Source: Leguminivora glycinivorella (lineage: Eukaryota; Arthropoda; Insecta; Lepidoptera; Tortricidae). From it: 64,000 nt of DNA. Position numbers and translations under genes: made by a program. This document shows, in pieces, positions 23,457 to 34,985 of this stretch. The notes under the pieces were generated by a model. It saw only the letters and a program-made list of their open reading frames with translations. It did no database searches and was not told where the DNA came from. Location of the stretch: positions 7,873,252 to 7,937,251 of the forward strand of contig NC_062993.1 of NCBI RefSeq assembly GCF_023078275.1, in the 5' to 3' direction. Position 1 is the stretch's first letter, and every line of letters begins with the position of its first letter.

Positions 23457-24901
23457 ATTTTATAAAATATATTTTAAAGGACTGCCATTTAATAGTATTT
23501 TATACAGAAGGGTATTTTCTATAAAATGTGTCTGATCCAGGTATAACTTTGTACTTTATCATCCTTAAGTCTGCCCAGGTCAGGAGTGCAGTAAAATGCT
23601 AAATATTCTAAATAACCGTAATAAGCAAATCATAAAGACCGTACCCTGGAAACTGTAATATAATATAATAGAGTAATTAAGGCTGCTTTAAAAAAAAACG
23701 TCAAAAGAATGTAAAATTGATAGTTTTAGTCGGTGAAATACTACACTTTCCGTTATCCAATAGATTTATTTAATTCAAGTTCCAGTTAGAGCATCTTATT
23801 ATCTTGATTTTTATAAGACTGGATTTTTGAAAAATAACTCACTAAATTAATTATGAATTTTTCTCTAATGCACGTTTAGAAAAACGCACGTATAGAGCTG
23901 AATCAGTCGACCTTATTTGTAAAATTTGGACAATTTTGAATATTAAAACGGGTAAATTTATAATTCGTATATCCTGTACCACAATCATTTCAGACTAGAT
24001 TTTTATTTTAAGTTTTTGAAAAAGAGTAAACTAGCCTAAGGCGAATTCAATTTTTTTCAGAAATTACCTAAAATTAAGTGACAATTTCTTTGAAAATCTA
24101 CATCACATCGAAGTAAGTTTTGTACTAAATTAATCTGCAACGTTTACTTAAATTGCTGTTATGCCTTAGTGATTATAAATTGCTATTATTGATTTTTGCC
24201 AATTTTTTGAAAACGAGCCTTCACCGGTACAATTATTACCACTTTTGGACATTTTCTCATATTTTGTTAGACCAAGTAGAAAAAGTCCTATAATGTGATA
24301 TATATTTATAAACTACTCGCAAAGCCCTTTAATTTGATACCACACACGGTATGATCGAGCGCTCGGTTGCGATTTCACTATTTTTAACACGAAAGCCCTC
24401 TTAATGAAATTATACTATACTCTTTATACAGAGACAGGTGAATGATAATTTTAGCCAATCTTTATATGAAGCTTCAGCCATAGAATAGAAAACTAGAGAT
24501 AGTTAGAGCGGGCGTTTCGATTCGACGTAGATATGTGTCATAATCGTGCTAGGACAAAAATTGCTTGGCACTTTGGCACCTTAACATGTTTACTTAATAT
24601 GGGAATGACAGTCATCTGTCTTATAATTTGCCGAAATGAATATAATATTACATATCGTACAAATTTTCAGCAAAGTTCCTGGGAGTTATATATGTCACAC
24701 TGCTTAGGTACAGAATGACTGACCTGCCTATTATGAATTTTAGGTATTTGTCCGGTACTGACGAATGGAAGGAATTAGTTGGAGATAAGATTACGAATGA
24801 GGAGGTGCTACGGAGAGTAGGTACGTAAATGAAAGACGAGCCAACCTGAGAACTATTGAAAACAGACGCTGAAAAATGATCGAACATTTGATGTGACACG
24901 A
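23457..24901. other. unassigned AT-rich DNA
   Basis: No gene or repeat recognised; several long A/T runs. Confidence 0.35.
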
Positions 24902-25012
24902 CCACTTTTTTATACTACGTCGGTGGCAAACAAGCATACGGTCCGCCTGATGGAAAGCAACTTGCAACTCAAGGAGTGTCACATGCGCGTTGCCAACCCA
25001 TGAGAAACTTGT
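24902..25012 (+). repeat. short interspersed repeat (GTCGGTGGCAAAC type)
   Basis: TACTACGTCGGTGGCAAACA and GTCCGCCTGATGG match the reverse of 63781-63858. Typical of a small SINE-like family. Confidence 0.6.
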
Positions 25013-25013
25013 A

Positions 25014-25520
25014 CACTGCCTTTTGCTGTGTTAAGTACACAAGTTAAGTGTACCAGTTCCAAGGCGGGTTCGGGTACTTCGGGTTGGCGACGACTCAAAG
25101 GACAATAGACGGAACAAATTAGTTCCGTAGGTCCTTCCGTCACCAGCACACCGCACCCTCGTTGAGCTCTGGCAGCCTTTACTCACCGGCAGGAACACAA
25201 CACTATGAGTAGGGTCTAGTGCTATTTGGCTGCGGTCTTCTGTAAGGCGGAGGTACTTCCCCAGGTACTTCACCAGAGGAATATCATTCGCTATGCCCTA
25301 CCTCAAAAACCTCCTCCTCCTTTTTTATAACTATTCTGGAGGGGCGGATAGGACGTAAGAGAGGTCGAGGAAAGCCCAGACGCAGCTAAATGGACCAAAT
25401 AAAAAAAAGTAGGGCCCGTGTCGTATCAAAGAGTGAAAGAGCTGGCACAGGGTAGAAGAAGCTGGATGATACTCCACCGACAAGAGATTAACTTAAGATG
25501 CTACAGGAGCGAAAATGCTA
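25014..25520 (+). repeat. retroelement remnants
   Basis: 25014-25290 is a moderately GC-rich interspersed block I cannot name. 25337-25485 reads like the decayed basic C-terminus of an RTE-type ORF (RKRGRGKPRR, stops present). Confidence 0.4.
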
Positions 25521-25739
25521 AAATGGAAAGGAAGCCCACCTTTCAATTTGGGAATTTTAGTTAAATATACCTACTAGTGTTATTTTATTAACTAGATTTA
25601 TCGAAAAAAAATTGTCCATTAAGAACAACTCAGTTAAAAGATATTGCGAAAAATTCTTTAAAATCGAGGTTCCGCTCTCGACTGTTTCATTCTTCAAAAC
25701 TTAATCAATTGTAAAGTTTGAGAATCTGAATAACAGTGA

Positions 25740-25915
25740 AATAATCTGTGTCGGACCGTTTAGTTTTATTGGCTAATTGTTACCAATTTTGAATACCACA
25801 CCTTTTTTTGCGCCATAATCAATAAGGCCGTTTTTGGAATTTTTTGTTGGGCTCTAGCGTCTTTAAAAATAAGAATATAAAAAAAATCAAAACGGTCCGA
25901 CACAGATAAAAATAA
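25740..25915. repeat. palindromic element, CTGTGTCGGACCGTTT ends
   Basis: TCTGTGTCGGACCGTTTAG at 25749 and AAACGGTCCGACACAGA at 25896-25912 form the inverted ends of an approximately 170-bp element. Confidence 0.6.
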
Positions 25916-26087
25916 TAATAATCTGTGTTGAAAAAATCATTGCTCTATCTTCAAAAACCAGGGACGAAATAGTCGAGAGTGTTTGTATGGAGAATTGACC
26001 TGTCCTGTATCGTCTTAAATATGTCATGTCCTAATCAATGATGTAGCAAGGTACCTTAGTAAGTTGGTATCGCTGTCTTAATTTTAC

Positions 26088-26600
26088 CAAAGAGGATCGA
26101 GTATTAAAGAGCTAGAGTTACTGTCAAAGTAAAATGTGTAATCACAGTGCATAGACTGCCATCTCTCGACACAAGCTTAAAACTTTTGAACCTCAGTTTT
26201 GACAATTTGGCCCATACTGTTAGCTTGATATGTGTTAAAATGTCAAATATTAATATTAGCGCCATCTAGCCGAGCGTTCCCCAAAGGTGTAATGCCCTCT
26301 AGGCCATCGTACCTTTTTCTCTATGGCTGTTGAGGGGCTATCCGGGTTGTAGATGCTTGAATATGAACTCCAAAGAATTGTTACTATGATTTTAATTATA
26401 AAAAAATATACAAAAATGTAAAGAGCCGAGTCATGGCCGCGGTGGCTAGTAAGTAAGTCAATCCCGAAGATGGCTGCTCCCCGCTGTCACCTCACCCCGC
26501 GGTCGCCCTGTTGGAGTGGTACGCGACAATGGCTTTGAAGTACGTTTTTTTTTAGACCTTATCCGTCTATACGGAGTTACATATGTCCTTAATTTTAACT
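26088..26600 (+). repeat. repeat, left member of an inverted pair
   Basis: GAGGATCGAGTATTAAAGAG, GCATAGACTGCCATCTCTC and CTAGCCGAGCGTTCCCCAAA match 27925-28230 inversely; TCTATACGGAGTTACATATG near 26570 also returns near 27938. A GC-rich patch lies at 26430-26545. Confidence 0.6.
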
Positions 26601-26819
26601 AGTCTACGATACAGTAAACTTGCGCAAAAAACTGGACCCGCCTTACCATGAAAACCGGACTGAGAAATATTATATTCTAATTAGTATAAGAACGACTTAA
26701 TTTGGTCGAGTTAATATACGCCACATTATATAGCTTTAGCTATTATAAGCTGCCTGTGAAATGATAGAGCAGCGCACACGCATTCTATGCTAATATGTGG
26801 CTCTCCGCTATAGGGCCCT

Positions 26820-26963
26820 TACGCCGTGTCTTGCGTGGGCGACGGTCGCGCGACCGTCGCCGTCGCGTCTCATACTTCCATGTCGATAAGGTTTGATTTC
26901 GTATGCGTCGCATCGCCGTCGCGCGACCATCGCGCGACCGTCGCCCACGTAAGCCACGGCGTT
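26820..26963. repeat. MITE with TTA target duplication
   Basis: Termini CGCCGTG...CACGGCG with TTA on each side, inner inverted GGGCGACGGTCGCGCGACC. A 3-bp TTA duplication fits PIF/Harbinger derivatives. Confidence 0.65.
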
Positions 26964-26989
26964 AGGCTTCAAATCCATACTTGCATACT

Positions 26990-27105
26990 TACCCCCTTAT
27001 TCATTCTAATGTTATCAAACCGATAAATTTCGTTCGTCCTTTTCTATCACACCAATACGTCGTTATCGGCTTGATAAATTTAGAGTACGTTTATGAATAA
27101 GGGCT
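26990..27105. repeat. small MITE, CCCTTATTCAT ends
   Basis: CCCCTTATTCATTCTAATG at the left and GTTTATGAATAAGGG at the right; inner CCGATAAATTT / GATAAATTT inverted. Confidence 0.6.
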
Positions 27106-27545
27106 TACTTAAAATTATTATTATAAATCGGAAAGTGCGTGTGTATCTGTTTGTTTGTCCGTCTTTTGCGGCAAAACGGAGCGGCGAATTGACGTGATTT
27201 TTTAAGTGAAGATAGTTGAAGGGATGGAGAGTAACATAAGCTGCTTTTGGTCTCTTTCTAACGCGAGCGAACCCGCTGGCAAAAGCTAGTACTTAATATT
27301 ATAAATGGGAAAGTGTGTTTGTCTGTTTGTCCGTCTTTCACGGCAAAACGGAGCGACGTACTGACGTGATTATTTAAGTGGAGATAGTTGAAGGGATGGA
27401 GAGCATAGGCTCCTTTTTGTCTCCTTCTAAGCACCCCACTTCCCTAAAATGGGGGGCGGAAGTTTGTATGGAGCATTAACTGCTATTTTAGAATGTATCG
27501 CGAGCGAAGCCGCAGGCAAAAGCTACGCACATTCCATCGGAAATT
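27106..27545 (+). repeat. two tandem RTE-like 3' repeats
   Basis: Two adjacent copies of the family with GGCAAAACGGAGCG, GACGTGATT and GAAGGGATGGAGAG, oriented inverse to the copies at 46735-46920, 51283-51462, 60283-60457 and 63718-63919. Confidence 0.65.
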
Positions 27546-27651
27546 CCAACATAAATTGTGACAAAAAGCTCGGAAAAACGCACGTCATTTTCAGCCAGGC
27601 AGACCCGGAAGAAGATCAAAGGCAAACATCAAAGATATCGCCGTTAATTAG

Positions 27652-27862
27652 TGCATCTTCACCGATCCGATATCGAATATAGGACCGATATCCTATATAT
27701 TTTAAGCCGCCATTTATACTAATGTATTCTGATGTGCCGCCATCTTTGATTTTTGCCGTTGGAATCCTTCCTACATCCGATATCGGATCGGATAATGTGA
27801 AAACGCACTTAGGATATTGGTCCTACATTCGATATCGGATCGGATAATGTGAACACGCAGGG
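27652..27862. repeat. GATATCGG-type MITE, copy 3 with an extra terminus
   Basis: One complete copy followed directly by a second right-hand terminus (GATCGGATAATGTGAACACG near 27836), so either a tandem partial duplication or two abutting insertions. Confidence 0.7.
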
Positions 27863-27924
27863 TAAGAGCACCGAGTACCTCTGTACCTGAGTACCGAGTA
27901 TATATACATACACATACAGTGTGT

Positions 27925-28230
27925 ATAAGCAAAGACATATGTAACTCCGTATAGACAGATAGTCTAAGAAAGAAACACCTCAAAACCATACCGAAAAAGG
28001 TACAGTGACCTAGATGGCGATACAACTTTGGGGAACGCTCGGCTAGATGGCGCTAATATTAATATTTGACATTTTAACACATATCAAGCTTAGAATATGG
28101 GCCAAATTGTCAAAACTGTTCAAAAGTTTTAAGCTTGTGTCGAGAGATGGCAGTCTATGCACTGTGATTACACATTTTACTTTGCCAGTAACTCTCTATA
28201 ATACTCGATCCTCTTTGGTATAAGTCTAAA
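27925..28230 (-). repeat. repeat, right member of an inverted pair
   Basis: Inverse of the family at 26088-26600, about 1.7 kb away; includes GGGGAACGCTCGGCTAG and ACTCGATCCTCTTTGG. Confidence 0.6.
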
Positions 28231-28454
28231 AACCCTATTCTATTCACTCTCAACGGTGGTCCCACTGGCAATAAAATTGATATTCGATATAATACGAATA
28301 CCTCCGACTCGTCAGTGTTAAACAGTTTTTTTGCCGCGCCTTTGTGTATCTCCGATAGATGGAGACGCTAATTGAAGCTTAATTTCAGGTGGTCCTTTAT
28401 TATTAGAATAAAGGGTGTATCACTATAGCACACCTCGGACACTGCCGATCAAAT

Positions 28455-29557
28455 GGTGTCCTGCCGTTTCGCCAAAAAACGTTTCGTCAAATTTCATTTC
28501 CCAATAATCATATCGCAATAGTTTCATTTCCCAAAGTATTGTTTGGCAAAGGTATGTTTCGCAATGAATTTGTTTGGTCAAATTATCATTTGGCACAATT
28601 TTACTTAGTCAAATTTTATTTAGACAAAACTTTATTTCGCAAACGTTTTTAATGGCAAAACTTATATCCCAAAAACATGTTTGATCAAAATTTCACATCG
28701 CATATTTCGAAAATATTTAGGCATTTGCATTTTCATTTCTACGGGATTAATTTAATTTACCGAAGATTTTTTTGCCAAATTTAACTTAAAATTGTCAAAT
28801 GATAATTTCAGTTTTATTCCCAAGGCTTCAGTTGGACAAAAAAGTTTGCTCAACTTTATTTTTGTCAAATTAATTACTGGACAAAATTATTTTGTCAACA
28901 ATTTTTTTGTCAAAAAATGTTTCTACAAATTACACCATGCAAAACCACGTTTGACAATAAATATTACAAGGCATAAATGTAATGTAATAATTTTATTAGT
29001 ATTGTAACAGAAAACTCGTGTGCGACAGGGTCAGTTTAGGTGCGACGACGAGCGAAGCGAGGAGGAGCGTGTTAGGTTGACAGTGAGCAAACTGGAAATG
29101 GCTTTTTAAAGTACTTAAAAATTAATAGAACATAATGGTCTTGAAAACATAAATTAGGGTTTCTTTTTAATAAAATGTAACCAGACATGTAAGTGAAAAT
29201 GTCATCCTTCACATTTGCAGCAGGAGGAAAAAAAGTACGACATACACATTATTTCACACAAATCTTGGACACAAAGTATAAAATCAACAAACAAATTTCT
29301 AGTGCGCCATTTAATTACAATATATTGGGAAATGGAAATTTTGCCTAACAATACCTTTGACTAAATAATATTTGGTAAAATGAAATTTGACCAAGTAAAT
29401 ATTTTGGGAAACAAATACTTGCCAAAAAAAGTTTTGCTAAATGTCAATTTGCGATAAGTTGTTTTGCCAAACGTTTATTTGGGAAATGATAATTTGGGAA
29501 TAATAGTTTGGGATGTGAAACTTTGGGAAACGTGTTTTGGCGAATCGTCAGTAAACC
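28455..29557. mobile_element. foldback element with 9-bp target duplication
   Basis: GGTGTCCTGCCGTTTCGCC at the left and its imperfect inverse at the right; CGATCAAAT duplicated at 28446-28454 and 29558-29566. Arms are strings of short modules such as TTTGGCAAA and TTTCGCAA about every 20-25 bp. The centre (29010-29110) has GACGAGCGAAGCGAGGAGG. A 9-bp duplication and modular arms fit Foldback/Mutator-like elements. No coding capacity. Confidence 0.75.
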
Positions 29558-29745
29558 CGATCAAATATATGAAAGAGGCGCGGTCCTAGCACACAGTCTA
29601 AGCTCGTATAGGTGAACACGTACTTTCCATGCTTGAGTGAGATATGAGAGGTCGACTGTTCGCATTTTTGACAGGCGGTAACTGTGAGGTAACCGAGAGG
29701 GCGGCACTTTCAGCGGGGAGCGGGAGTGGCCAAACTGTACGATAG
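29558..29745 (+). repeat. dispersed repeat (AAAGAGGCGCG type), interrupted copy
   Basis: With 28430-28454 it forms one repeat split by the foldback element; the uninterrupted paralogue is at 37068-37290. Shared: TATGAAAGAGGCGCG and GGTAACTGTGAGGTAACCGA. Confidence 0.7.
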
Positions 29746-30699
29746 TACTCTTTATTATACTGTGACTAGAGGTAGACTGAGGACTTAGATATGGACATTG
29801 ATATTTTGAATAGTTCTAACTAAGTTCTAATGTAAGGAATAATTTACAATGTTGTTTGCCTGCATTATGTTATTGTACCTATTAATTAAAATAAAATAAA
29901 ATAAATGTGTAGTTATTTAGAAATTTAGTCAACGTCTACCAAAACTAAACCAACGCCAAACCACACTCATTATTCTCATTAACCATCCCCAATTCATTTC
30001 TTAATCCTAAAAAGCTACCGATGCCCAATAAACTCAAAAACCCAATACACGATAAGTCTCGCCATTACTATTCTGTATGGTGTAATAAATGAATAAAAAC
30101 AATTACTGCTGCGGTAGGTTACATAATGGTAATGGGCCCTAGGAATGAGGAGTATGGTTTAAATTCAAATGTATGGAGGAATGAGAGAAATTTCGTCATG
30201 TTATCAAGCTTTGGGTGAGGAGGTAGTGATAAGCGCAGCGGGTGGCGGAGCGGGAGCGGTTTAAAGATGTCTTGTGATTTGAAGAATCGTAGCGATTTTT
30301 CACATCACATTGTTGCCAAAAATGGTCTGTTACCGGTTACACTGCTGCCGGGTCAAATGCAAATTTGATCTGAGATATGTTTACTTGGTACTTGTTAAGA
30401 CTTCAATACCTCGGATTTATAAATTAGTTTCGCTTGTTTACTCGATCAGGCCGAAATGGCAATCACAGTTATTTTATAATTTCGTCTAGGTGCAATGTCG
30501 CTGGTGAACAGAAAGCCTGCTATTAGTTTACTATTACAGTTATCGCTATGTCGCAGCGAAAGCTTTTGAGCATCTGCAGGCAGCAGCTATGAAAAAAATT
30601 ATGTCGTTGCGCAGAGCAGTTGAGTCAAGCAGCAGCCATTGCGTTGACTAGATAATAGACGCGGAACCGTTGCTCGGAAGACGCTGGTGTCTTTCTTAC
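29746..30699. other. unassigned
   Basis: An AAAATA run near 29885. The area rises in GC towards the candidate exon at 30700-30823. Nothing else recognised. Confidence 0.35.
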
Positions 30700-30823
30700 G
30701 CTTTTTCTCTCTCTCCACCGCCAAGCCCGCATTCACGGCTCGGTAGATGTTGTGCACGCTATCAAGCGACCGTCCGACACAGCCATCGCCGTCGCTCCCG
30801 CCTCCGTTCTCCGCGTCTGCCAT
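30700..30823 (-). CDS. candidate first coding exon of an unknown gene
   Basis: Minus strand reading MADAENGGGSDGDGCVGRSL, then DSVHNIYRAVNAGLAVEREKK, ending at donor C|GTAAGA (exon end 30700, phase 1). The context GCC ATG GCA is a good start, the region is a local GC and CpG peak (30660-30930), and a short upstream ATG frame lies in the putative leader. I do not recognise the protein, and found no following exon on the minus side within the window. It may belong to a long-intron gene or be chance. Confidence 0.35.
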
Positions 30824-31185
30824 GGCTGTATCCCCACCCGCGGCGAGATGAAAGCGCGCGGCGCGTTTGAGCCGCCATTATGGCGCGGTAATGAGTGAAC
30901 GACACCGCCACCGCTAATCGCCCGCTGCGCTAAGAGGCACCCAATTGAAATGGATCGAAAAAACCATTCGAATTATGCCTCGATTCTAGTACTGTGTGAT
31001 AGTCTGATCTGATAGAGATATTAGAAGGAGGTATGTAGGAAAGTAGAATTAAGGTAATGCTTAAATTGTGCTCTTTTGAATAATTTTATGCCTTGCGTGG
31101 CCAGATCTTAGCATTTTTATTTTCGTAAGATGGCCACGCATGTCTGTGTGGTGACTGGTGACGGGTTAAGAATTTCACCACCCCT
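30824..31185 (-). promoter_or_regulatory. GC/CpG-rich leader region of the candidate exon
   Basis: CGCGCGGCGCG near 30855 and GAGCCGCCATTATGGCGCGG near 30870 give a local CpG peak just upstream (minus strand) of the candidate start codon. No TATA box noted. From 30950 on the sequence is AT-rich and unassigned. Confidence 0.25.
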
Positions 31186-31402
31186 TTCTTCCCGTGGGTG
31201 TCGTACAAGGAAACTATGGGATATGGGTTAAATTGTGGCGTAGCGTAGGCGAGAGGCTGGCAACCTGTCACTGCAATGTCACAGTTTCGTTTTCTTTCAA
31301 CCCCTTATTTGCCAAGAGTGGCACTGAAGCTTTAGTAGTTTCATGTGCTCTGCCTACCCCTTTATGGGATGCAGGTGTGATTGTATGTATGTATGTAAGA
31401 TG
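31186..31402 (+). repeat. LINE 3'-end family with TATG tail, copy
   Basis: Plus orientation; starts CCCGTGGGTGTCGTACAAGG and ends in GTATGTATGTATG. Confidence 0.72.
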
Positions 31403-31484
31403 GCCATACCTAATTATTATAATACCTACTATCAAAAAAAACCTAACCATTTCGTAAAATATAGAATTTATCGAAATAAGCAGG

Positions 31485-31672
31485 TATTACAGGTGTAGTG
31501 TGAAAAGCTTTTCCTTCGTATTTTTCCGGAAACTTTCGTATTTGTCATGCTAGTTCAGACAGTGTCAGTACGTCTTGTTCTTGGATTATACTGACTGAAA
31601 TACATAGCATGACAACAATACATACAACTGACTGAAATACATAGGAAAAGCTTTTAGCACACATCTCTACGG
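31485..31672. repeat. MITE, TAGTGTGAAAAGCTTTTCC type, copy 1
   Basis: Ends GTGTAGTGTGAAAAGCTTTT and AAAAGCTTTTAGCACACAT. Other copies at 32167-32337 and 35378-35534. Confidence 0.65.
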
Positions 31673-31764
31673 CACAAGCAGCATTTTATTTTTTGGAAAT
31701 TTCACAGCAACAACAAACGTAAATTATTTGAACTTTGAATCGCTTAGATCACTTAGATGTAACT

Positions 31765-32167
31765 GAACGCGACAGTACAGTCAACCATTTGAATCCTACA
31801 CTGAGAGAAATTTGCATTGTGAATTTAACAAGTTCGACTTGTTGCGGTTTATCCGTTTGAATCAGCCAAACGTATGTTTAAAACAATATGTGTCAGGTTG
31901 TTTTTATAAAATCGACTTGTTGATTCAAATATATATTGCCGATTCAAATGACAAGTAGCTTGTTGTTTGAACCAAAGAGCACGTAGGCGCTATTTTAACC
32001 AAAAAACTTGTTGAACGAACATGAAAACTGGTTGTATTTTCTCTCAGTGTAGGCCACTCTAGAACCCTGTCTCATTTAAACCGTGTTCTATTTTCCATAA
32101 GAAGGCAATTGACGTTTACTGTGCAAAGGTTCTACAGTGGCCTATGATTCAAATTGGTTGACTGTAC
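31765..32167. repeat. nested pair of MITEs with TA duplication
   Basis: Outer ends TACAGTCAACCATTTGAATC and ATTCAAATTGGTTGACTGTA. Inside, a second element with CACTGAGAGAAA...TTTCTCTCAGTG ends (31799-32049) sits in a duplicated TA, splitting the outer CCTAGGCCAC-type arm. TA duplication fits Tc1/mariner-type mobilisation. Confidence 0.7.
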
Positions 32168-32337
32168 CTATTACAGATATAGCGCGAAATGTTTTTCCTT
32201 CGTGTTTTTATGGAAACGTAAGTTGACGTAGTTACCCGAAAGAGTAACTTCGTCAACTGAAAAGTCAGCCTCAGTATACGGAATACTAGTAACATTGACC
32301 GATCTAGCATGACAAATACGAACATTACATCTGTATA
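32167..32337. repeat. same MITE family, copy 2
   Basis: AGATATAGCGCGAAATGTTT start; inner hairpin GTTGACGTAGTTAC / GTAACTTCGTCAAC. Confidence 0.6.
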
Positions 32338-32359
32338 AGTTGTGTGACTTGTGTGTCTC

Positions 32360-32640
32360 TATTACAAAGTTGCAAGTAAGCCAGCGGACCACAAGATCGG
32401 CAATACCTACCGTTGCCTAGCTTGCAAGCACGAGTGTAAGCTATACCCACCCTGGTGGTCAGGCTCATTGATAGCAACGTATTATCTGTTGTTTGTCTCT
32501 GTTACAATGTTGCACTCCTAGTCCGCTCACGGGCCACATGGGTCGGTAATACCTACCCAAGCCATGCAAATACTGTTACCGCTATGCCACCCTGGTAGTC
32601 CCAATCATACGCACTGATGGGAACTAAGATCACCGATAAC
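32360..32640 (+). repeat. imperfect tandem pair, about 135 bp
   Basis: CTCTATTACAAAGTTGCA...CCACCCTGGTGGTC and CTCTGTTACAATGTTGCA...CCACCCTGGTAGTC repeat in the same order. Confidence 0.55.
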
Positions 32641-32659
32641 CGCGACATAGATCACGCGT

Positions 32660-32775
32660 CATGGCGGGGGGGGTCATGGGGGTCCCCTGGAGCCTAGGTT
32701 AGCCATACAAATAGACCACGTGACCCCCCCCTCTGGGACCAGGCCTTTACCACGTGACCCCCCCCCCCCTGGGGA
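32660..32775. repeat. G-run / C-run patch
   Basis: A G8-9 run near 32663 and C8 to C12 runs near 32725 and 32758, with CCACGTGACC twice. Assembly or polymerase slippage is likely here. Confidence 0.6.
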
Positions 32776-32944
32776 CGAAGCTGGATCCGTGCTTGTCACG
32801 CGTCTAGGTATTTCTAGTATGACATAGAGACGGGTAGTCTTTATTGTTGCGGCGAGATAATTTTGTGCCAATCAAAGCCGATTGCTGAATCTGAGCGCCA
32901 GAAATTGGCAATTTCGTCAACAAAACTCCAGAGGCGCTTCAGAG

Positions 32945-33149
32945 TAAATAAATAAATAAACTAAGCAGAGCTTGTACTATGGGTGCTAAGCGACGATATA
33001 CATACTTAAATAGATAAATATATACTGTATATATACATAGAAAACATGTGCTCATCACACAAATAAATGCCCTTACCGCGATTCGAACCCAGGACCGCGG
33101 CTTAGCTTAGCAGGCAGGGTCACTACCGACTGAGCCAGACCGGTCGTCA
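32945..33149 (-). mobile_element. tRNA-derived SINE, minus strand
   Basis: Reverse orientation copy: the tail is AAATAAATAAATAAA at the left, ATTCGAACCCAGG is the B box on the reverse strand and GAGCCAGACCGGTCGTC is the 5' end. Confidence 0.78.
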
Positions 33150-33299
33150 GAGTCAAGTGAACTTTCAGAACCACTGGCCTAAAACATTCAAGCTCTACGA
33201 AAAGTCTCGTCACGCTGCACAACAATTTTTTTTTGCAGATGGAAATGTAATGGAAAGCGCAGTATTAGGTAGTGATACATAACATAACGTATGAACCTT

Positions 33300-33740
33300 A
33301 AGTAGATACTTCTTTTTTTGGGTAAAACGCATTATGCGGCCACCGACAACGTTACATAATGGCCCCGGACAAAAGCTTGGTTAGCACTCACGCCTCAATC
33401 TGTGTGGCCGAGGCCTGTGTACAGTGATATAATTAGAGTGTACCCGTTGTACTCTATGGTTTATGATGGCCCATAGGGTTGCCATATAGAAAGATTAATC
33501 TGAAGATCACTGTCTTTTACACGTACATTTACAAGAACATGGGATATTTCTGGAATTTTTCCTGTTAGAAAATATATGCTTATTATTAGTTTATTGAGAT
33601 GGTTACAAAAGACATTCGGGACAAAGCTTGGTTAGCGCACACACTCCTCAATCTGTGTGGCCAAGGCCTGTGTACAGTGATATAATTAGAGTGTACCCGT
33701 TGTACTCTATGGTTTATGATGGCCTGTAGGGTTGCCGGTT
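33300..33740 (+). repeat. direct duplication, about 250 bp apart
   Basis: CAATCTGTGTGGCC, AGGCCTGTGTACAGTG and GTACTCTATGGTTTATGATG occur at 33395-33475 and again at 33645-33725, nearly identical. Confidence 0.7.
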
Positions 33741-33784
33741 CAAAAGATTTTAATAGAAATGTCTAGATTTTCGCGACCTATATT

Positions 33785-33990
33785 TTGCTACCTTGGCTGA
33801 AGTCTAGGTGGCTCAGATGAAAGAGCGATGGAATATCGATCCAGAGGCTGTTAGTTCGAGTTTCATCCAAGACAGTAATATTCTAGTTCGGTTTCCATTT
33901 CACTTTTGGTCAATTTCTGGACGACCCGATAAACCCTGAAATACGTTTATCTGCGTCGAAAGCACGCGCTCAACAAAAAAAAATTGAAAA
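33785..33990 (+). mobile_element. second SINE family, tRNA-like head
   Basis: GGTGGCTCAGATG (A-box-like) at 33808 and AGTTCGAGTTTCATCC (B-box-like) near 33852, about 45 nt apart, followed by a body ending in an A-rich run. A weaker, related head (TAGCTCAGATGG) occurs at 16437. Confidence 0.55.
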
Positions 33991-34124
33991 TGAATTATCT
34001 CAAAATGTGTGTATATATTATTTTTTGTAAAATTATCAAAATTATTAAGAGACGCCACACGTAGTATTTTTTTCAAGATTTATCAAAATCACACATGGTC
34101 ACCCTGCAGCAGTGTGGTAACAGC

Positions 34125-34472
34125 TTAATGTACGATTCCAATTTCTCTTGCGTGGTTATGAAAGGTGAAATTGTCTAGGCGGTGGGTCCGCTTTGTGAAG
34201 ATTGCTGCGCATTCTGTATTTTCCTTGTAAATGGCGGCCGATCGTAAACTTAGGCATATCGTGAAAATCCTAGACATATCACGAAACGAAAGTGCAGATG
34301 TTACTTTTTTGCTGAGTCGAATAGACATAGAAAGTGCATGCGTATTGGCACCGTGTGTGCGTGAAAATGGCGCCAATGGCGCTGATTGTCACAAATTGTG
34401 GCATGAAGCCTTCTGGCTGGCTGGGAGCGGACAGTATCAAACAGGTTTGGCCTAGTCGCACAGTATTAAACC
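34125..34472. other. unassigned, frames on both strands
   Basis: Several 60-90 codon frames overlap on both strands around 34230-34460; none resembles a known family. GGCGGCCGATCGTAAACTTA looks like the edge of a dispersed repeat. Confidence 0.3.
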
Positions 34473-34725
34473 GTAGTAACTCTGCCTGCTACGCCGCGGT
34501 CCCGGGTTCGAATCCCGGTAAGGGCATTTATTTGTGTGATGAGCACATATTATTTATTCCTGAGTTATGGATGTTTTCTATGTCTATGAGTATTTGTATT
34601 TATTATATCGTTGTCTGAGTACCCACAACACAAAGCCTTCTTGAACTTGCCGCTTAGGCGCTTACCTTACTCAGTCAATCTGTGTAAGAATGTCCTATAT
34701 ATTATTTTATATTTATTTATAAGTA
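34473..34725 (+). mobile_element. tRNA-derived SINE, 5' truncated
   Basis: Same family as 19635-19907. Lacks the A box; begins at TGCCTGCTACGCCGCGG, with B box GGTTCGAATCC and the GATGAGCACA body, ending in a TATTT-rich tail. Confidence 0.8.
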
Positions 34726-34985
34726 CTAAATAAGTATGAAGAGAGGCTAATCAATAATCATAGTTCGACGTTGGCTTACCGGGTTCTGCGAGTTGAGTTT
34801 GCTGCAGAGGCCTCGCGTAGATAGTTCTTCTGCTGATTTGGGCTCTCTATTTCTTATCAAATTCTTTACAATATTTAGTATTTGGCTGTTGCTTAAACAG
34901 TTTTTGATGTGACACTGATTTTATTTTGAAGTTTGACATTTATATTTTTTTACTAGCAGGCCAGTAGCCGCGCTAGAACGCTAAA

